Shown here piece after piece: positions 49,663 to 62,466 of a stretch of 64,000 nt of DNA. The translations under genes and the position numbers were made by a program. Position 1 is the stretch's first letter. Every line of letters starts with the position of its first letter. The stretch is taken from positions 2,356,001-2,420,000 of the forward strand of contig CAUJLY010000006.1 in the NCBI GenBank assembly GCA_963281155.1, read 5' to 3'. The notes beneath the pieces are model-generated. The model was not told where the DNA came from. It did not search any database and worked only from the letters and a program-made list of their open reading frames with translations. Source of the stretch: Rhabditophanes sp. KR3021. Lineage: Eukaryota; Nematoda; Chromadorea; Rhabditida; Alloionematidae.

Positions 49663-51339
49663 TCATTTGGTGTCGCTGCTTCCTGTGAAATGATTTTTTG
49701 CTCCATCGAAGACGCACATTAGGCTGAAGGCATGAGCTGTTAGTTCACAAACATTTCGGTCAGACCAATGGTCAGTGGGGAGATTTTGTAGCAGAAGCAT
49801 TATTCCCTGGAAATCTTTTTGTTCTAAAATCATTGAAGAGAAATGGCGGAGGATAGCTGCACAGACGTAGACATGGAAATTTGAAAACCCACTCTTTTCA
49901 CTTAAATAAGTATCCCAAAGTCTGACTGTACATGGAAAGGGAATCTCCCGCATCAACAAATTATTCATCCAACGGAAAACAAATTGAAGATACTCCACCT
50001 GATTATTCATTAAATGATTATGTAAAGGCTTGTCAATTTTACTCATCATATGCTTCAATTTTAAAATCTTCAATTGAATGCCGGGTTGTTCATTGGTATA
50101 ATTTTCCAAAATTGTGTCCAAAATAGAAGACACACACCAAAAGGTATCAGCCTCAACTATATCTATTTGTTCTTTGGTTAGTGATTTAACATCAAATGTA
50201 AAAACATCCACATCCTCTGAAATGTATTCAGTCAGGAATACAACAAAGAATGGAGTAAATATCTCGTTGATTCCTTGAACATAACCACACGCTGGATGTC
50301 TAATGGCCCATATGTACAAAAGCTTTTCAAATATCTCCTGAACCAACTTCTGCTTGAACAAATCCTTGAAAGGAAACATTCTTGGAATGTCAATTTGAAT
50401 CTATAAAAGTTTGATAATAAATATATCTACATAAGTGTACATACCTGTTTAAATATACTTTCCAATCCTTGATCAAACCGTGTATGAAAATACTCGTTAA
50501 CCAAATTTATATAATCTTTGCGTTTTTTGTCTAAAGTAACTTGGCGATTACTTGAATGTGTTGGAAGATAATCAGACAGTACTCTCCAAGCATGTGGACG
50601 AAGTTTCGTTGGTATTCCCATCCAGGAATCATTTCGAAGTTGCTCAATGTTGATAGTTTCTGGAACAATCATTCCTTCAACTCTTTTGCCATGAATATCT
50701 ACTCCAAACATTTTGCATAATCGGTCGAATCTGTTTTGATCTGCATTCTTAAGAAGTTCACTTTTGGTGCCGCCAGCTTGGGGATTTAAAATAGGATATA
50801 GTGAGGATTCGGAGGTGCTGATCGTTTGCATCCCTGGCAGAGGTTCTTTTTGAAGGGCAAGGCATTGCATTGCATGAGCCTTTGTATCTCTTTTCTTCAA
50901 AGAAGGGTAACAATTAGGCATCAAGACTTCATCCCGAGTTTGACCACCACCAAGTGAATTTATATGTTGCTGTATAACTTTTTGAGCCGAGGTAGAAGCC
51001 AGCTTACTATCAACTTTCAAATCAGCATCCCATGATTCATTGGCACTAAAATAAGTAATTGAATCAAATCAAATTAACAAAGTTACCTTGTTTCGTATTT
51101 CATAAATTTGATAACATTCTTATCATTACTACTTTCGCCTCTTAAATTGCTCGTTTGCGATGCGTATTGTCTATTAAGGGGAGGATATTGAGCTCCATAT
51201 ACTGGCTTTACACTAAACCGAAAACAAACAATTAATAAAGATTATCCAATTTAAAAAGTATATTTATCACAAGACCCATTATTTTTAAAAACACAAACCT
51301 TCCCGGTGCTGCTGACCCTTGATTCCACTCACGATTCAT
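49663..51339 (-). CDS. TBC1D22: TBC1D22-type Rab GTPase-activating protein
   Basis: Four exons (51339-51299, 51212-51087, 51045-50445, 50400-49663) give 501 residues, close to human TBC1D22A/B (about 505-517). The N-terminal 190 residues are polar and probably disordered, with a conserved piece FDRLCKMFGVDIHGK. The TBC domain runs from about residue 195 (WMGIPTKLRPHAWRVLSDYL) to 470. Both catalytic fingers are intact: IxxDxxR as IQIDIPRM (Arg finger) and YxQ as GYVQGINE (Gln finger). The segment FRWMNNLLMREIPFPCTVRL is characteristic of this subfamily. TBC1D22 acts at the Golgi, probably on Rab33-class GTPases, and interacts with GBF1/ACBD3-type Golgi proteins in mammals. The first exon codes only 13 residues plus two bases; an AATAG acceptor is 7 bases before the ATG. 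Confidence 0.95.
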
Positions 51340-51346
51340 TTATAGG

Positions 51347-54215
51347 CTATTGCAGTTAAAGAATGAGAGTGTTTGTATATATTTGCGGTCAAAAAACCCG
51401 TACCGAGCCAAAATATATCAAATAAATATTAATACTATAAAAGTCTCTTGTTACTTTCAACAACAAGAAAGATACTACGAACCAATAGTTGTATGTACGT
51501 GGAATAGACAACGTTCGCGTTGAGAATATAATGTTTTGATTTGTACGAGAAAGAGTGTGGTTGATGGGGCGAATAAAGCTAAAAACTAACTAAATGATGA
51601 TGGAATCAAAATGATTATGTCAAAGTTATTCAAATACACCATCCGTCTATTGGTCAATTGTCATTTTTTAGTTGGGAATAAATATAATATTTTATTTAAT
51701 ACTAATGTTATATAATGGTGCGTGTCTAAAAAATTGAACAACATCTTTTGACTGTACAATTTGTTAAACACTAAAAGGAGTCTTCTTTAACTAAAAAGGC
51801 TGTTATCAATTTGAATCAAGATATGTATACTATGAAATGTCATAAAGGGATGTCGTCAATTTGCTCTGACTTTAAATTAGATTAACGCTATTGATCTAAT
51901 AAAAAGATGGGGATATGATTAGATGTAAATGTCAATTATATTTTTTATTATTTACGTATACCTTTCAACTTGAACAAAATACATTTTTGATCTGTTTAAA
52001 ATAGTTTGAAGACACCCCAACATACCTTTCATTGTTATTTATGTCTTCTCCTGCAAGTTTCTTCTGTTCAATATTTGGGAAACATAAATTAGAACATAAA
52101 AGCATAGTGTATATTTAAAACAATCCCAATAAATTGTTAAAAATATAGAGGTTGAGTACAATTTGATTGGATCTAAATAAACTGAATCAAAAGTTGAATT
52201 CAAAATAACAAAAGCTAAATCACGGATGTTGTAACCAATGAAAAAGAGAGACAACCTAAAATTGTCTCGACAAAACTTACATATTAACTCAAATCACGAA
52301 CTTATAATGAAAATCCTCTAAAAAACTACATAAAGATTCGTTTAGATTGGTTAAGAGAATTAAAAACTATTTGAATAAATAATAATGTCCACAACGTTAA
52401 ATACAACTGTGACGTATATATCTTACCTTCTTCCTTTACAATCAAATGGAAACTCACCACCTAAAGATACTATTTGGTCAAATTGTAAGGTAAGGCAAAA
52501 GAGCTTAATAGATCTGGTTTTTAGAGGTTTGTCGAGATGAAGTTTAAGTATGGAGAACGGCTAAAATGCATATATGTTTTAAAAAAATACTATTGTAATG
52601 AGAAGGTAGGTCTTGAGGAGTGATGAATAAGATTTAAATTTTGAAGGTGATGGTCAAAAAATATATATTTATTTTTGTTTGTCTCGGTATAGATGATCAT
52701 AGAAAAGCATTTAAGCTATTGTATGTAACTTTTGGACAAACGAATGACAAAAAAAGATTGTGGACAATATTAAAAGTTATTGGGGTGGTTTGGTTTAGAT
52801 AAATATATACATACAACTTTCAGAACTATCTCAATCCCCAACTTTGAAAATGACCAAAGGATGGTCTGAATTCAAAGTCTTTACAATGAGTTTTGTTTGC
52901 CTTAGGTAAAATATAGAGAATATATTTTAAAAAAAGAAGGTTTGGCTGAAAAAGTGATTGGTAAGACTAGATAATTAGAAGTTTCTCAATTTTTAGTTTG
53001 AAACCATACACTTTGTCTTGTATACTTGCATATACTATTTTGAAGACACAATTGTAATGAAACTTTCATAGCAATGAATAATGGTTTATTGATATCAAAA
53101 AAGTTTGTCATTTCTTAAAAAAGGACAATAAAAGATTGTGGTGGTGATGTGGAGAATGAAGTATCTTGTCGTATGAAATATGTATTTGAATGGAAACTTG
53201 AGAAAAACAGTTATAAGCAAAACTTTGGTATCAAAAAAGTTGTGGCCTCTCAAAATAGATAAAACTGAAACCAGAATATCAAGGTTAAAAATAGAAGTGA
53301 TTGTTGTTAATTTTTTGAAAATCAAAGACATATTATGGTTAAATAATATCTAAAGCTATGTCCACACGACCGTGTTACTAAATCAAAAGGGAACTACAGA
53401 GAATAAATACCAGGTGATGTACGAATTGCTACTTTATCACTACAAATAGGGTATGCGCAAAGCAAAGCACAAGTAAGCTAAATGTATATTTAATTCTGAA
53501 TATCAAAAACAATGGATTAAATATAATTGCATAAAACTTTAATTGTTTTCATGTTTACAATTGTCTAGTTTGTTTATGACAATCACTTTTATTTTTGCAA
53601 CGAACTAAATTCAATCTGGCACGGTTAATTAAAACGATGTGTGAATATTAAGTTCCTTTTTTAATACAAAATGCTACATAATACAAGAATTTATGTAAAT
53701 ATTTGATCAAGTGACAAATATATTCCTTACTTATTCAAATAATTCCAATATAACAATATTGTTTGTACAATTTGCTTGACGGCAACTCTTTGGTAAAGAA
53801 ATAAAAAATGTGTAATTGTGTTGTGTCAACATAATAAAATCCCATTCATCAGACACTTAATATATTTTCAATAATTATCCTTTGGTCAGCACCTTAATTA
53901 ATATCCTCTCAACGTTTATTTGAGAATAATAAAAAATATTAATTACTTGTATCGAGAGTAAACAATTGGACGTCAAATATTTTAATATTACACTTTATCA
54001 ATTTTGAATTTGTTTACCTTCATTTGCATAATGTCAAAATGAACAAGTATGTTTATTTTGGATAAATAATTTCCAAAAGCTCATTTAAATCGAGAAAAAT
54101 ATTTCATAAGCTGCTTAACACTCGATCAAAGGAAAGTTTATTTTATATTTTTTACAATGTACACTTGAATCAGCAAAAAATAAACACATAATTAGAATGG
54201 TTAACTTGTTAGTAG
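51347..54215. other. Gene-free stretch, about 2.9 kb
   Basis: AT-rich DNA between the 5' end of TBC1D22 and the 3' end of ETHE1. A poly(A) signal for ETHE1 (TTTATT on the + strand) is at 54137-54142. No coding or RNA gene seen. Confidence 0.5.
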
Positions 54216-55055
54216 TTAATTTGCCCGGATTTTTTTGGCTAATTTTTCATCCATCAGCTCATAAATCCCACATACGATGTTTGCTGGAACTGATTTATCT
54301 AAAAATAAGTAATTGTTGTTATTTATTTGTATCATGGCCGACTTACCTATTTGATGAGGATATGGCAAATTCAAAGTTTTCATGATTTTAACAAACTCAT
54401 CCAGTGGTTTTGTTAGTCTTGGGTTAAATAACTTTTCTTCACCAACACTCGTGACACTTTGTCCATTATAATCATGTGCTGGATACAAAAGATAATTGTC
54501 TGGGAGCGAAAATATCTGTTCATGAATTGAACTATACAAGCGTTCTGGACTTCCTTGTTGAAAGTCTGTTCTTCCACAGCCTCTAATCAAAATAGCGTCT
54601 CCTGTGAAAGCACATTGTTTTTGATGATTGACAAACGTGACACAACCATCCGTATGACCAGGTGTTGACCGAACTTGTAGTTTCATATCTCCTACTTCAA
54701 TTACACTCCCGTGTGCAGCATATATGTCTGCCTGACCACCTGAATTTTTACCCAAAATAGACTTCATCCTCGGCCATACTTTTTTTAATTCACCGGTTCC
54801 CGTAACATGATCAGCATGTACGTGTGTATTTAAACCATACACCAAATCCAATTTCAGCTCCTTTAATAAATTAGCATCTCTGTCAATCATCTCAATGACA
54901 GGATCAATGATCACCGCTTTTTTTGAATTGAAGCATCCTAAGATGTATGTGTAAGTAAATGAGTTACTTTCAAAAAGCTTAAAAGAACGAGGGCTAGTTA
55001 TTAAAAATGTCCAACTTACTTGTCTAAAGATAATATTTTTGGCCGTTGATGACAT
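54216..55055 (-). CDS. ETHE1: ETHE1 persulfide dioxygenase
   Basis: The segment reads as one open frame of 279 codons, but comparison with the family shows two short stop-free introns: 55019-54978 (42 bases, GTAAGT...TTTTAAG) and 54346-54299 (48 bases, GTAAGT...TTTTTAG). Exons 55055-55020, 54977-54347 and 54298-54216 give 249 residues, matching human ETHE1 (254) without gaps. The metallo-beta-lactamase fold motif THVHADHVTG, the later GHTDGC and the FTGDAILIRGCGRTDFQQG block carry the iron ligands and glutathione-binding residues. The enzyme oxidises glutathione persulfide to sulfite in the mitochondrial matrix during sulfide detoxification. The N-terminus (MSSTAKNIIFRQLF) is short, so targeting is not obvious. 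The gene is tail-to-head with EOGT on the same strand. Confidence 0.95.
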   Translation of the reverse strand: MSSTAKNIIFRQVSWTFLITSPRSFKLFESNSFTYTYILGCFNSKKAVIIDPVIEMIDRDANLLKELKLDLVYGLNTHVHADHVTGTGELKKVWPRMKSILGKNSGGQADIYAAHGSVIEVGDMKLQVRSTPGHTDGCVTFVNHQKQCAFTGDAILIRGCGRTDFQQGSPERLYSSIHEQIFSLPDNYLLYPAHDYNGQSVTSVGEEKLFNPRLTKPLDEFVKIMKTLNLPYPHQIGKSAMIQINNNNYLFLDKSVPANIVCGIYELMDEKLAKKIRAN

Positions 55056-55551
55056 GGTACGTTTAAATCCAATGCAAATGGTGTCCTATAAGGAATTGTT
55101 AGTAATGGCTTGGTGTGAAGACTGTTTAAGTTAGGGTAAACATACAAGTCGACAACAATAATACATATGTTTACTCTAAATATTTCGTATACTAATCATA
55201 AATTATAATAAGGAAATAATTTCTTAAATAGTGAAATTCTATTTCTCCAATTAAGAATGTATTTGTTATTACAACTTAAGTGAAACACAATTTTTAACTA
55301 AACAAGGAAATGTGAAACTAACTGACAAAAATGTATCATTTTATATAACTAAGAAACGGGATGTGCAGTAAAAAGTGATGTTTAAATAATAAGTCTTTTT
55401 CGAATTTGAGAATAGATGACTATTGCGGATGGGTACAATATTAGGCTATTTTTAAATATCTATTTAAAACTACAAATAATTTGTTGATATGCGTTTAATC
55501 AGCAAAAAAGATATAAGATTGTGCGTACTGTGATCTTTTTTGAATAATTGC
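55056..55551. other. Intergenic between EOGT and ETHE1
   Basis: About 500 AT-rich bases with the EOGT 3' UTR and presumably the ETHE1 promoter. No feature seen. Confidence 0.5.
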
Positions 55552-58500
55552 TTATAATTCACTTTTTGATTCACTTTTGTTCCCATATTTGCGATTGAAC
55601 GTTTTTTTGTGGTCAATGTAAGCTGGATGTCTAAGAACATACTGGTTAATAATCATTATTGACATCTTAAATCTTTTGACATCGAATTTGTAGTTTGCAA
55701 ACTTTTTGTGCTTTTGATTAAGGGTGGGATGGATGGCTTCTAATGTGGGTGTGATTCCATTTTCGTCTGCCGACCACGTGTAATACTTGACCCCACGTAA
55801 ACGTGCTAAATCCTTATAACAATTTACGTCTTGACAATTATAACTATAAAATGAAATTCAATATAACTAAAAAATAACAACAAATTTACATTTCAAATAC
55901 CACAGCCCAATCCGGTAAAAATAAGAGATGTGTTAATCCTGATCCATGCATACTAACGAAAATGTCAGTATTGTGAATAATTCTCATTTGTTCAAGGAAT
56001 GGAATCTTCGAATCAAAATCAACTACTTGCGTTTCTATATTTTCAGCAAAATCTTCTTTAAGCATCTTCTCCAACTGAAATAAATTGTTTTATTATATAT
56101 TTTAAAGGGGCAAGTATTTGAAGTCTTTTTTGCGAATAAACAAAAGACCCTTTTACAAATCTTTCCTGCTTAATTATACTTTCCCAGAACAAAAAACAAT
56201 TCTTTTAACACATTTCATATATAACTTAAGGTTGGAAAGAAATGAAGTATCATTTAAAATTAAAACGCATGCAATTCTTAAAGGATTTGTTTACAACAAG
56301 CATACTTTGTCATTGATGCTGTATCGTTCCCAATTAATTTTGTAAGTTTCTCATAAACTATCATTTAACGAGTATTTCCAAAAAATTAAAAGAATACACA
56401 CATTGGCTTAAAAAATAAAGTATTTTTTGCCATTTAAAGCTTTCTAAAGATTGTTGATGGCAAGGCGCAATCTATTTGTCTTTCCTTACTAAAGATTGCA
56501 TTCCATCATTGTTTTGATAATAATTTAACACTTTGCACAAATGATTGATATGCAAGTGATAATAAATAACTTTGTTCTAAGCAATTTGCTGTCTGATAAC
56601 ATATATCCCTCTCATTAAATTGATTTAATGGTTTGATTCAGCAAACTTGAAACATCTGGATGCACAAGTCATTGCCATTTGCTTTTTATTCGCTAAGACT
56701 ATTTTTTAATTTCGTGCAACATCATCTTCTCCTATCTAATTATTTTTTATGTGATGGATAAAAAACAATGCTTTATAACCTTTCAAAAATCATTTCATAT
56801 CACTTACCTGTTAATTCTATTACTTAATTGAAACTAATCCGAGTAAAGCTATTATGCACTATCAGTAAAATAAAAAGAATGTGATACATTTATGATCTAT
56901 TTCTATTGTTGTTGTCTAAAGCTATTAGCAAAAAAAATTATTAGCAATTGGCACTACATACTCCCGAGTTAAATGTCCGACACATATTTTAAACTTTAAA
57001 TTTTTAACGTGTTTCCTACCATCTAATCAGCATAAACGTCTTACTCAATTATTGTGCTTTAAAATTTTGATTTTCATTTGGTAGCTATAATCTATTTAAT
57101 AGATTATTCCTCAATAATTATAAAGCCGAGAAAATCTTGTACTAAAGATCTACATTGATTGTTGACTGGGGATGTAATATTTTTAAATTACTCGCCATTA
57201 TTATACGAAGCATAAATATATAAATATATTTGAGCCTGCAATTATTCAACTTTTTTGTTTTCAGTTTATTTATGGCTTGTTTTTTTGAAACAAATAAATA
57301 AATATAATAAAATTATATTTGAATGAATACTCCAACAAGTTGAATTCTTTTGCTTATATAAAAATGTCTACTCCACCTGCATCGTATAGAACTTCAGGGA
57401 ATTCTCAGCAAAATAAGGTAACTCATTATAGTAATGCAATTCTTGTTATTCTATATTTTACTTTAAGTTTTTGCCTTCATTTCCGCCACCTTTGTATTAT
57501 CGAGACACTTATGGCCTAACACCGATATATGAGCAACAGTATAGTGATTCAATGGTGACTGATAATTCAGATGATACAATTACGACCAGATCCACAATTA
57601 AAACTACAGTAAATCTTTCACATAATGCACACATGATGCATGAATCTCAAACGTCTAGAGGGACTGCTATGACACAAAGTTTTCATGTAAGTTGCATAAA
57701 TATAAATGAAATTTGAGTGATCTTTGATATGACTCTTTGTGCCTACAACTTTTATATTCTCTTTTCAGATTGAACAAATTACGACAAACCGAATTCTGAT
57801 AACTAACATCCGAACTTTATTTACCTTATCTTTAATAGCATTCGTTGCTGCCATCCAACTATTAATGTTTTCAATCATTTGTCTATTCTACGATGGATCT
57901 CCATTATACTTAGCTTTAATTATCAGTATTGTTTTTATTATTAACGCTGCTATTTTAATCTACTTTATTAAGCAAAATCCATGTCGTTTTTTGCTGTATC
58001 TATGCATTGCAACTACAGCCCTCTGCATTATCCTCTCATTAGTCTTATTTTTTTGGACAGCATACTTGGTTTACGATGAAGATAGGGAATTAAGAAATGA
58101 TGGATGGAATTTTGCCCAAGCTAATTTGCTTAATAGTAATAGAATTGTATCTAATACTCGTATTGCTATGTACAGTTTGCATATGTTACTTACTCCGGTA
58201 GAAGGAATTGCTTGTGTTGCTATTTTGTATGTTCTGTATAGGAATATGAAGAAGTTAAGAGATGGACACATTAGCAGAGGATACTTTATCAGTGAACCTG
58301 TGGGACATCAGACAGTCCTTGTGCCAATTGAACTTAAACAAGTGCGAAGAATCGAAGCTTATGATGATGATGCAGAAAATGCTTCAATTGGGGTACAAAC
58401 AGGTGTTTAAAAGTGTTTTGAAGAAAGACGGTCATTTTAATTGCAAAAGTAATAAAAAAAGTTTGATACTCACCTCTTTAATATTGTCAATTTGACGGAA

Positions 58501-59550
58501 TTCACTTGATCTGGTCAAAAATGTCAATCGAACCTTTTCCCTAACAGTTTCTTCTTGGTGAATGTGGAGGTGATCAATGAGGTGACGAGAAAAAGAATGA
58601 AATAATCCTGTTCCAGTACACCCCTTAATTAAAGGTGTATTATAATACAATCCATACATTTGTCTTGCTAATAAAGGAAACATTGCATTTTTAAAACAAA
58701 TTTTCTTTCCCGCAAATTGAATCAACTCTCTTGGCTTATTATTCGAAAAAGCTTCCCAAACTTTTCCAAAATATTTATCTGCATATCCCTTACTGTCTGT
58801 ATCCCACCATAAAATATCAATATCCCTATCAAAGGTTCCATTGATATGTTGTGATGCATACAAGTTTAAAAAGTCGCAAAAATGATGATACAAATTCACA
58901 GATGCATCTAGTTTAATAACAATTGTCGGCTTTTCAAAGACGTAATCACACTGCTCATTTGAAACTTTGAATTGATCATATGACTCAAAATGAGTAAGCT
59001 CATGTCCCCAACTTTGTAAGTATGATTTTTCATCGGCTCGTAATGTTAACTCTGCATTGTCAAAGTTAATTTTACAGTTTCCCCCAACTTGACTCTTCTC
59101 AATAACATCATTTCGGTATCTTAAAAGAAGAGCAATATAGTTTAGCAAAAACTGGTACTTAATATTGTATTTTTGGTTTCAAATAATTGAAAAACAGTTT
59201 AATATAGATTACCTTTTTGAATTTTTAACGTTCAAGTTTTTAAGATTGAAAAAAATGTTTCTTGCTTTGCAAAATCGTAGGTGGTCCGAACATTCAAGAT
59301 AGGAACCCTCGACATCGTTTCCTGAGTCGCATAGTGTTTTTAAAGAGTCAATTCGAGGTTTTATATAGCCGAAATCTCCTTGTTTAAAGAAGTCCTCAAT
59401 GTATTTTGGATTATTTGTTTGACACTTTAAGTGTTTAGCTGAATAACTTTTCTCAAACGGGCAATCTTTTTCATAACCCCAACATCGTTTAATCTCTTCG
59501 CCATAAATTGAACATATTAGTAAAATTAATAAATAACCACAACTAACCAT
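55552..59550 (-). CDS. EOGT: EGF-domain-specific O-GlcNAc transferase
   Basis: Four exons (59550-59213, 59119-58474, 56074-55890, 55843-55552) join in frame to 486 residues (human EOGT 527). The signal peptide is [17 protein letters not shown], from the ATG at 59550. The N-terminal part [11 protein letters not shown] is conserved in EOGT. The glycosyltransferase-61 core follows, with [20 protein letters not shown], a [13 protein letters not shown] segment and the [20 protein letters not shown] nucleotide-sugar region. The enzyme adds O-GlcNAc to a Ser/Thr between the fifth and sixth cysteines of secreted EGF repeats (Notch, Dumpy) in the endoplasmic reticulum. The C-terminus is KSEL, where vertebrate EOGT ends in an HDEL-type retrieval signal. 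Intron 2 is 2.4 kb, unusually long here, and contains another gene on the opposite strand. Confidence 0.94.
57364..58410 (+). CDS. Four-pass membrane protein, nested in EOGT intron
   Basis: Three exons (57364-57417, 57468-57686, 57769-58410) give 304 residues. The N-terminal 95 residues are polar (Ser/Thr/Tyr/Pro) and presumably cytosolic. Four hydrophobic helices follow: about 107-132, 138-159, 166-194 and 230-255. The third loop contains [19 protein letters not shown]. The tail is charged, ending [15 protein letters not shown] do not recognise the family; the shape resembles uncharacterised four-pass MARVEL- or tetraspan-like proteins, but there is no tetraspanin CCG motif. All three exons lie inside EOGT intron 2 on the opposite strand. 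Its poly(A) signal (58451-58456) is 18 bases from the EOGT exon. Sense-antisense interference is possible. Structure is well supported by in-frame joins; function unknown. Confidence 0.8.
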
Positions 59551-62466
59551 TGCAAGCAACTATTGATGGATGGGTGCTTGAATTTACTGTTCAACAATTT
59601 CTCTGCTGAAGAGTGTAATCAAAAACGATAATAAAGCACACTATTTGCACACTCATTTATGGCTTGACAATCAAATTTGTGATAAGAAAGTACATTTGAT
59701 AGATTTTCCAAATACAACGAACTAAATATCTTCATTTTGTTTTCAAATTCCACTTAAAAAATACCCTTTTTATGATTAATAGTAACGAATAGTGAGTGAC
59801 GTGCATTTTTAAAATTTTTATTATGCTGTTTTGTTCAGAACATTGTCTTCTTTTTGTGACAACTTCGGAACGTTGATTTGTGTGATATCAAAAGCAGTAA
59901 AAACTTGGGAACAAATGTCATTTTCTTTTCAAAAGCAACATAAATGAACATTTAATTGTTTTTGTTGAGAGTTTCTTAAAGAATTTACCAAACAAACTTG
60001 AACAAAATGCAGCAACAATACATAGACACATTAGTCAGTTTGATTACTCGAATTTTTCACCCTATTAATTAATGTTTGGTATTTGATTTGATTAAAAACA
60101 AATTAATTATAAATCAACTGCTTAGTATTAGGGTACTAAAAAATTAGTCTATTATTTGTGTGCAAAGGAGAATCTCCTTTGGCTGATCTTACTACTCTCT
60201 CTTTTTTGCATCAAATAATATATCAAACAATAAGTTGAAGCACCTTTTTGGAGGCGTTTATCATATGATGATTGCCTTATGCCAGAAAACAATGATCTCA
60301 AAAGAATATGCCGTTTGTCTAAAGTTTAATTACCTGAATAATGCTCTACCCAAATTTATGACAACTTTTTCTTTCATTTTTTATGAAATCAGTGTAAGCT
60401 CTAGAGTCATTAAACAGATATTAAATATTTTAAGATGGCATGGCATACTAAAATAATTACGTGGTACCCATTTGTTTTGATCGAAATTGGCACACAACAT
60501 TATTCTCGCATCTAGAAAAAGGGTGTGTGTGATTTTATTTGCACAACATATAAAGATTCATATATGATGCTACAAATACATAGACTTGTTAATGATTTTA
60601 AAAATAATCAACATGTCATTAATATCAGTTTGTTGGTAACCTTTGTTCTTTGAAAAAATATGAGGAACACATTTTTTAATTTTTAATCATTGAATCGACA
60701 ATAAATCCTGTTTAAAAACAAGACACAAGTAGTGATAAGTTTTTAAGTATCCTATAAAGAACAACCGTCTTGTTAAGTTATTGTTATTATATGTAATTAT
60801 TATGTGACGACGCCAATATTTTCGCCCCTCTCTCGATGGAGGAGAAGAGACGTCTATATAAAGATGACTGATATTTGGAGAAGGATCAGTAAGTGTTAAC
60901 TGGGTTATAGAGCAATTGTCAGGCTAAATTAGAGGTAACATATAAAAATCACCGCTCTGAAACCAAATCACTTTGTTTTTGAACACATCTAGATAAAGAC
61001 TCTTTCCCTGTAAATTTGTTTATTGTATCTCTATACCATTTTCACAATTATTTTATATTTTTTATTCTGTTTGTTATTACTGTCAAATTATTGCCTTCAT
61101 CAATTTATTAACATAGTGTGCCAATATTATTCCAACAAAAAGTGCAATTAAAATATTTATTTTTTGTAATTCTTCAATACTTCCTCACAAAGCTAAGACT
61201 CAAAAATCTGAGTGTTAAGTAGTTTGCACTTGTCATTTACACATTTCCTTCTCATAAATTAGCATCTCTTTAAAAAAAAGAAACTTTAAACTGTCTTTTG
61301 AAATTAATTTGCCTGTTAAGATAGTAGCAGGTATACATTCCAATCAAATTCCTGGAAATCATATACTATTTCTGTCACAATAATAGGTTATTTTTAGTTG
61401 TATATGATTTTGATTTATGTAACAAAAAACGAATGTAAATGCTTATTATTATGAACTTGATAGATCAGTTTGTTGTTACGTCATCATATTTAACTCTTTT
61501 TTTATATTTATTTACTATTTATGCTTTATACTATTTTGTTCTCGTATATATTTTTAAGAAAAATGCACACGATATCATCAGTATATCCTAAATTATTTTG
61601 ATTTTAGATTGGATCATTTTTAGATGGATAACATGGCCTTATTATTTTGTTGAATGAAGAATGATTATTGTAGATAGGTTGATCTTGAAACAGAAAGTAG
61701 TAGTATTAAAAAATTAGGTTATTGAAAAGAATTTAAGTGTAAATGTGTCTTCTGGATTAGTTTATAATATATTATTTAACCTGTACAGTTATAAACATCC
61801 ATTCATCAAACAATCCTTTTCAAAGCCATCACATTTAATGAAAAGCGAAAGGTTGTTTTGTCGCGTTAATTTCATCCAAAATGTATTATTCCTTCTATAA
61901 CTTTTTTATTTTTAATCAAACCAACAAAAACAAACTAGTCATTTCTCTTGTGAATTGTAAAATTATTCTGTAAATTTTAATATTTAGTTAATCATAATCT
62001 CAATCACCTACACTTCCCACCTTCCCACCACTTCTGATTAAAGCATTCGAGTTGGAAAAAAAGTTTCTTGCACAATATTTTTGATTAGTGGATTGCAGAG
62101 GTGGATTGTTAAATAACTAATGTTTTTATACTTAAGTCAACTTGTAAGTGTAGATTATATATTTGTAGAAGACCCTGTAAGTTATTAAAGACGTCAAGAT
62201 ATGCGAGAATTATAAGTAGATTACGTGTATTTTGGACAAATTTTTTTGCAAATGATTCATTTATTGTGTTTAAGATGGATGAAAGTGACAAAAATGAAGG
62301 AAAAAGTCAATTTGATTGTCTGCAATTTTAATCGGCTCTAACCTAATGATGTTCCCTTTTTGCAATAAATACACAAATAAATTGATGGTATTTATTCTTA
62401 AAAATGATAATAAAACAAATAAATCGAAAAGGTTCTCTCAAAAGGATGCTTGTCATCCTTTATTGA
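59551..62466. other. Gene-free stretch before the retroelement
   Basis: AT-rich DNA, about 2.9 kb, including the EOGT promoter side. It holds one GC-richer island near 60805-60930 with TATA boxes, listed separately. The 3' LTR of the neighbouring element would be expected here; I could not delimit one, because its partner lies outside the window. Confidence 0.45.
60805..60930. promoter_or_regulatory. GC-richer TATA-containing island
   Basis: The block runs from GACGACGCCAATATTTTCG through TCTATATAAAG to TTAACTGGGTTATAG. It has a TATA box readable on both strands and, on the + strand, an ATCAGT initiator-like site about 30 bases downstream. Read on the minus strand, TTGGCGTCGTCAC resembles a retroelement primer-binding site following a TATA promoter. 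It may be a solo or broken LTR or a promoter. Weak evidence. Confidence 0.25.

Noticed and set aside
61900..62466. Search for the 3' LTR of the retroelement
   Set aside because: No TG...CA bounded block or polypurine tract could be defined without the partner LTR, so no LTR is annotated.
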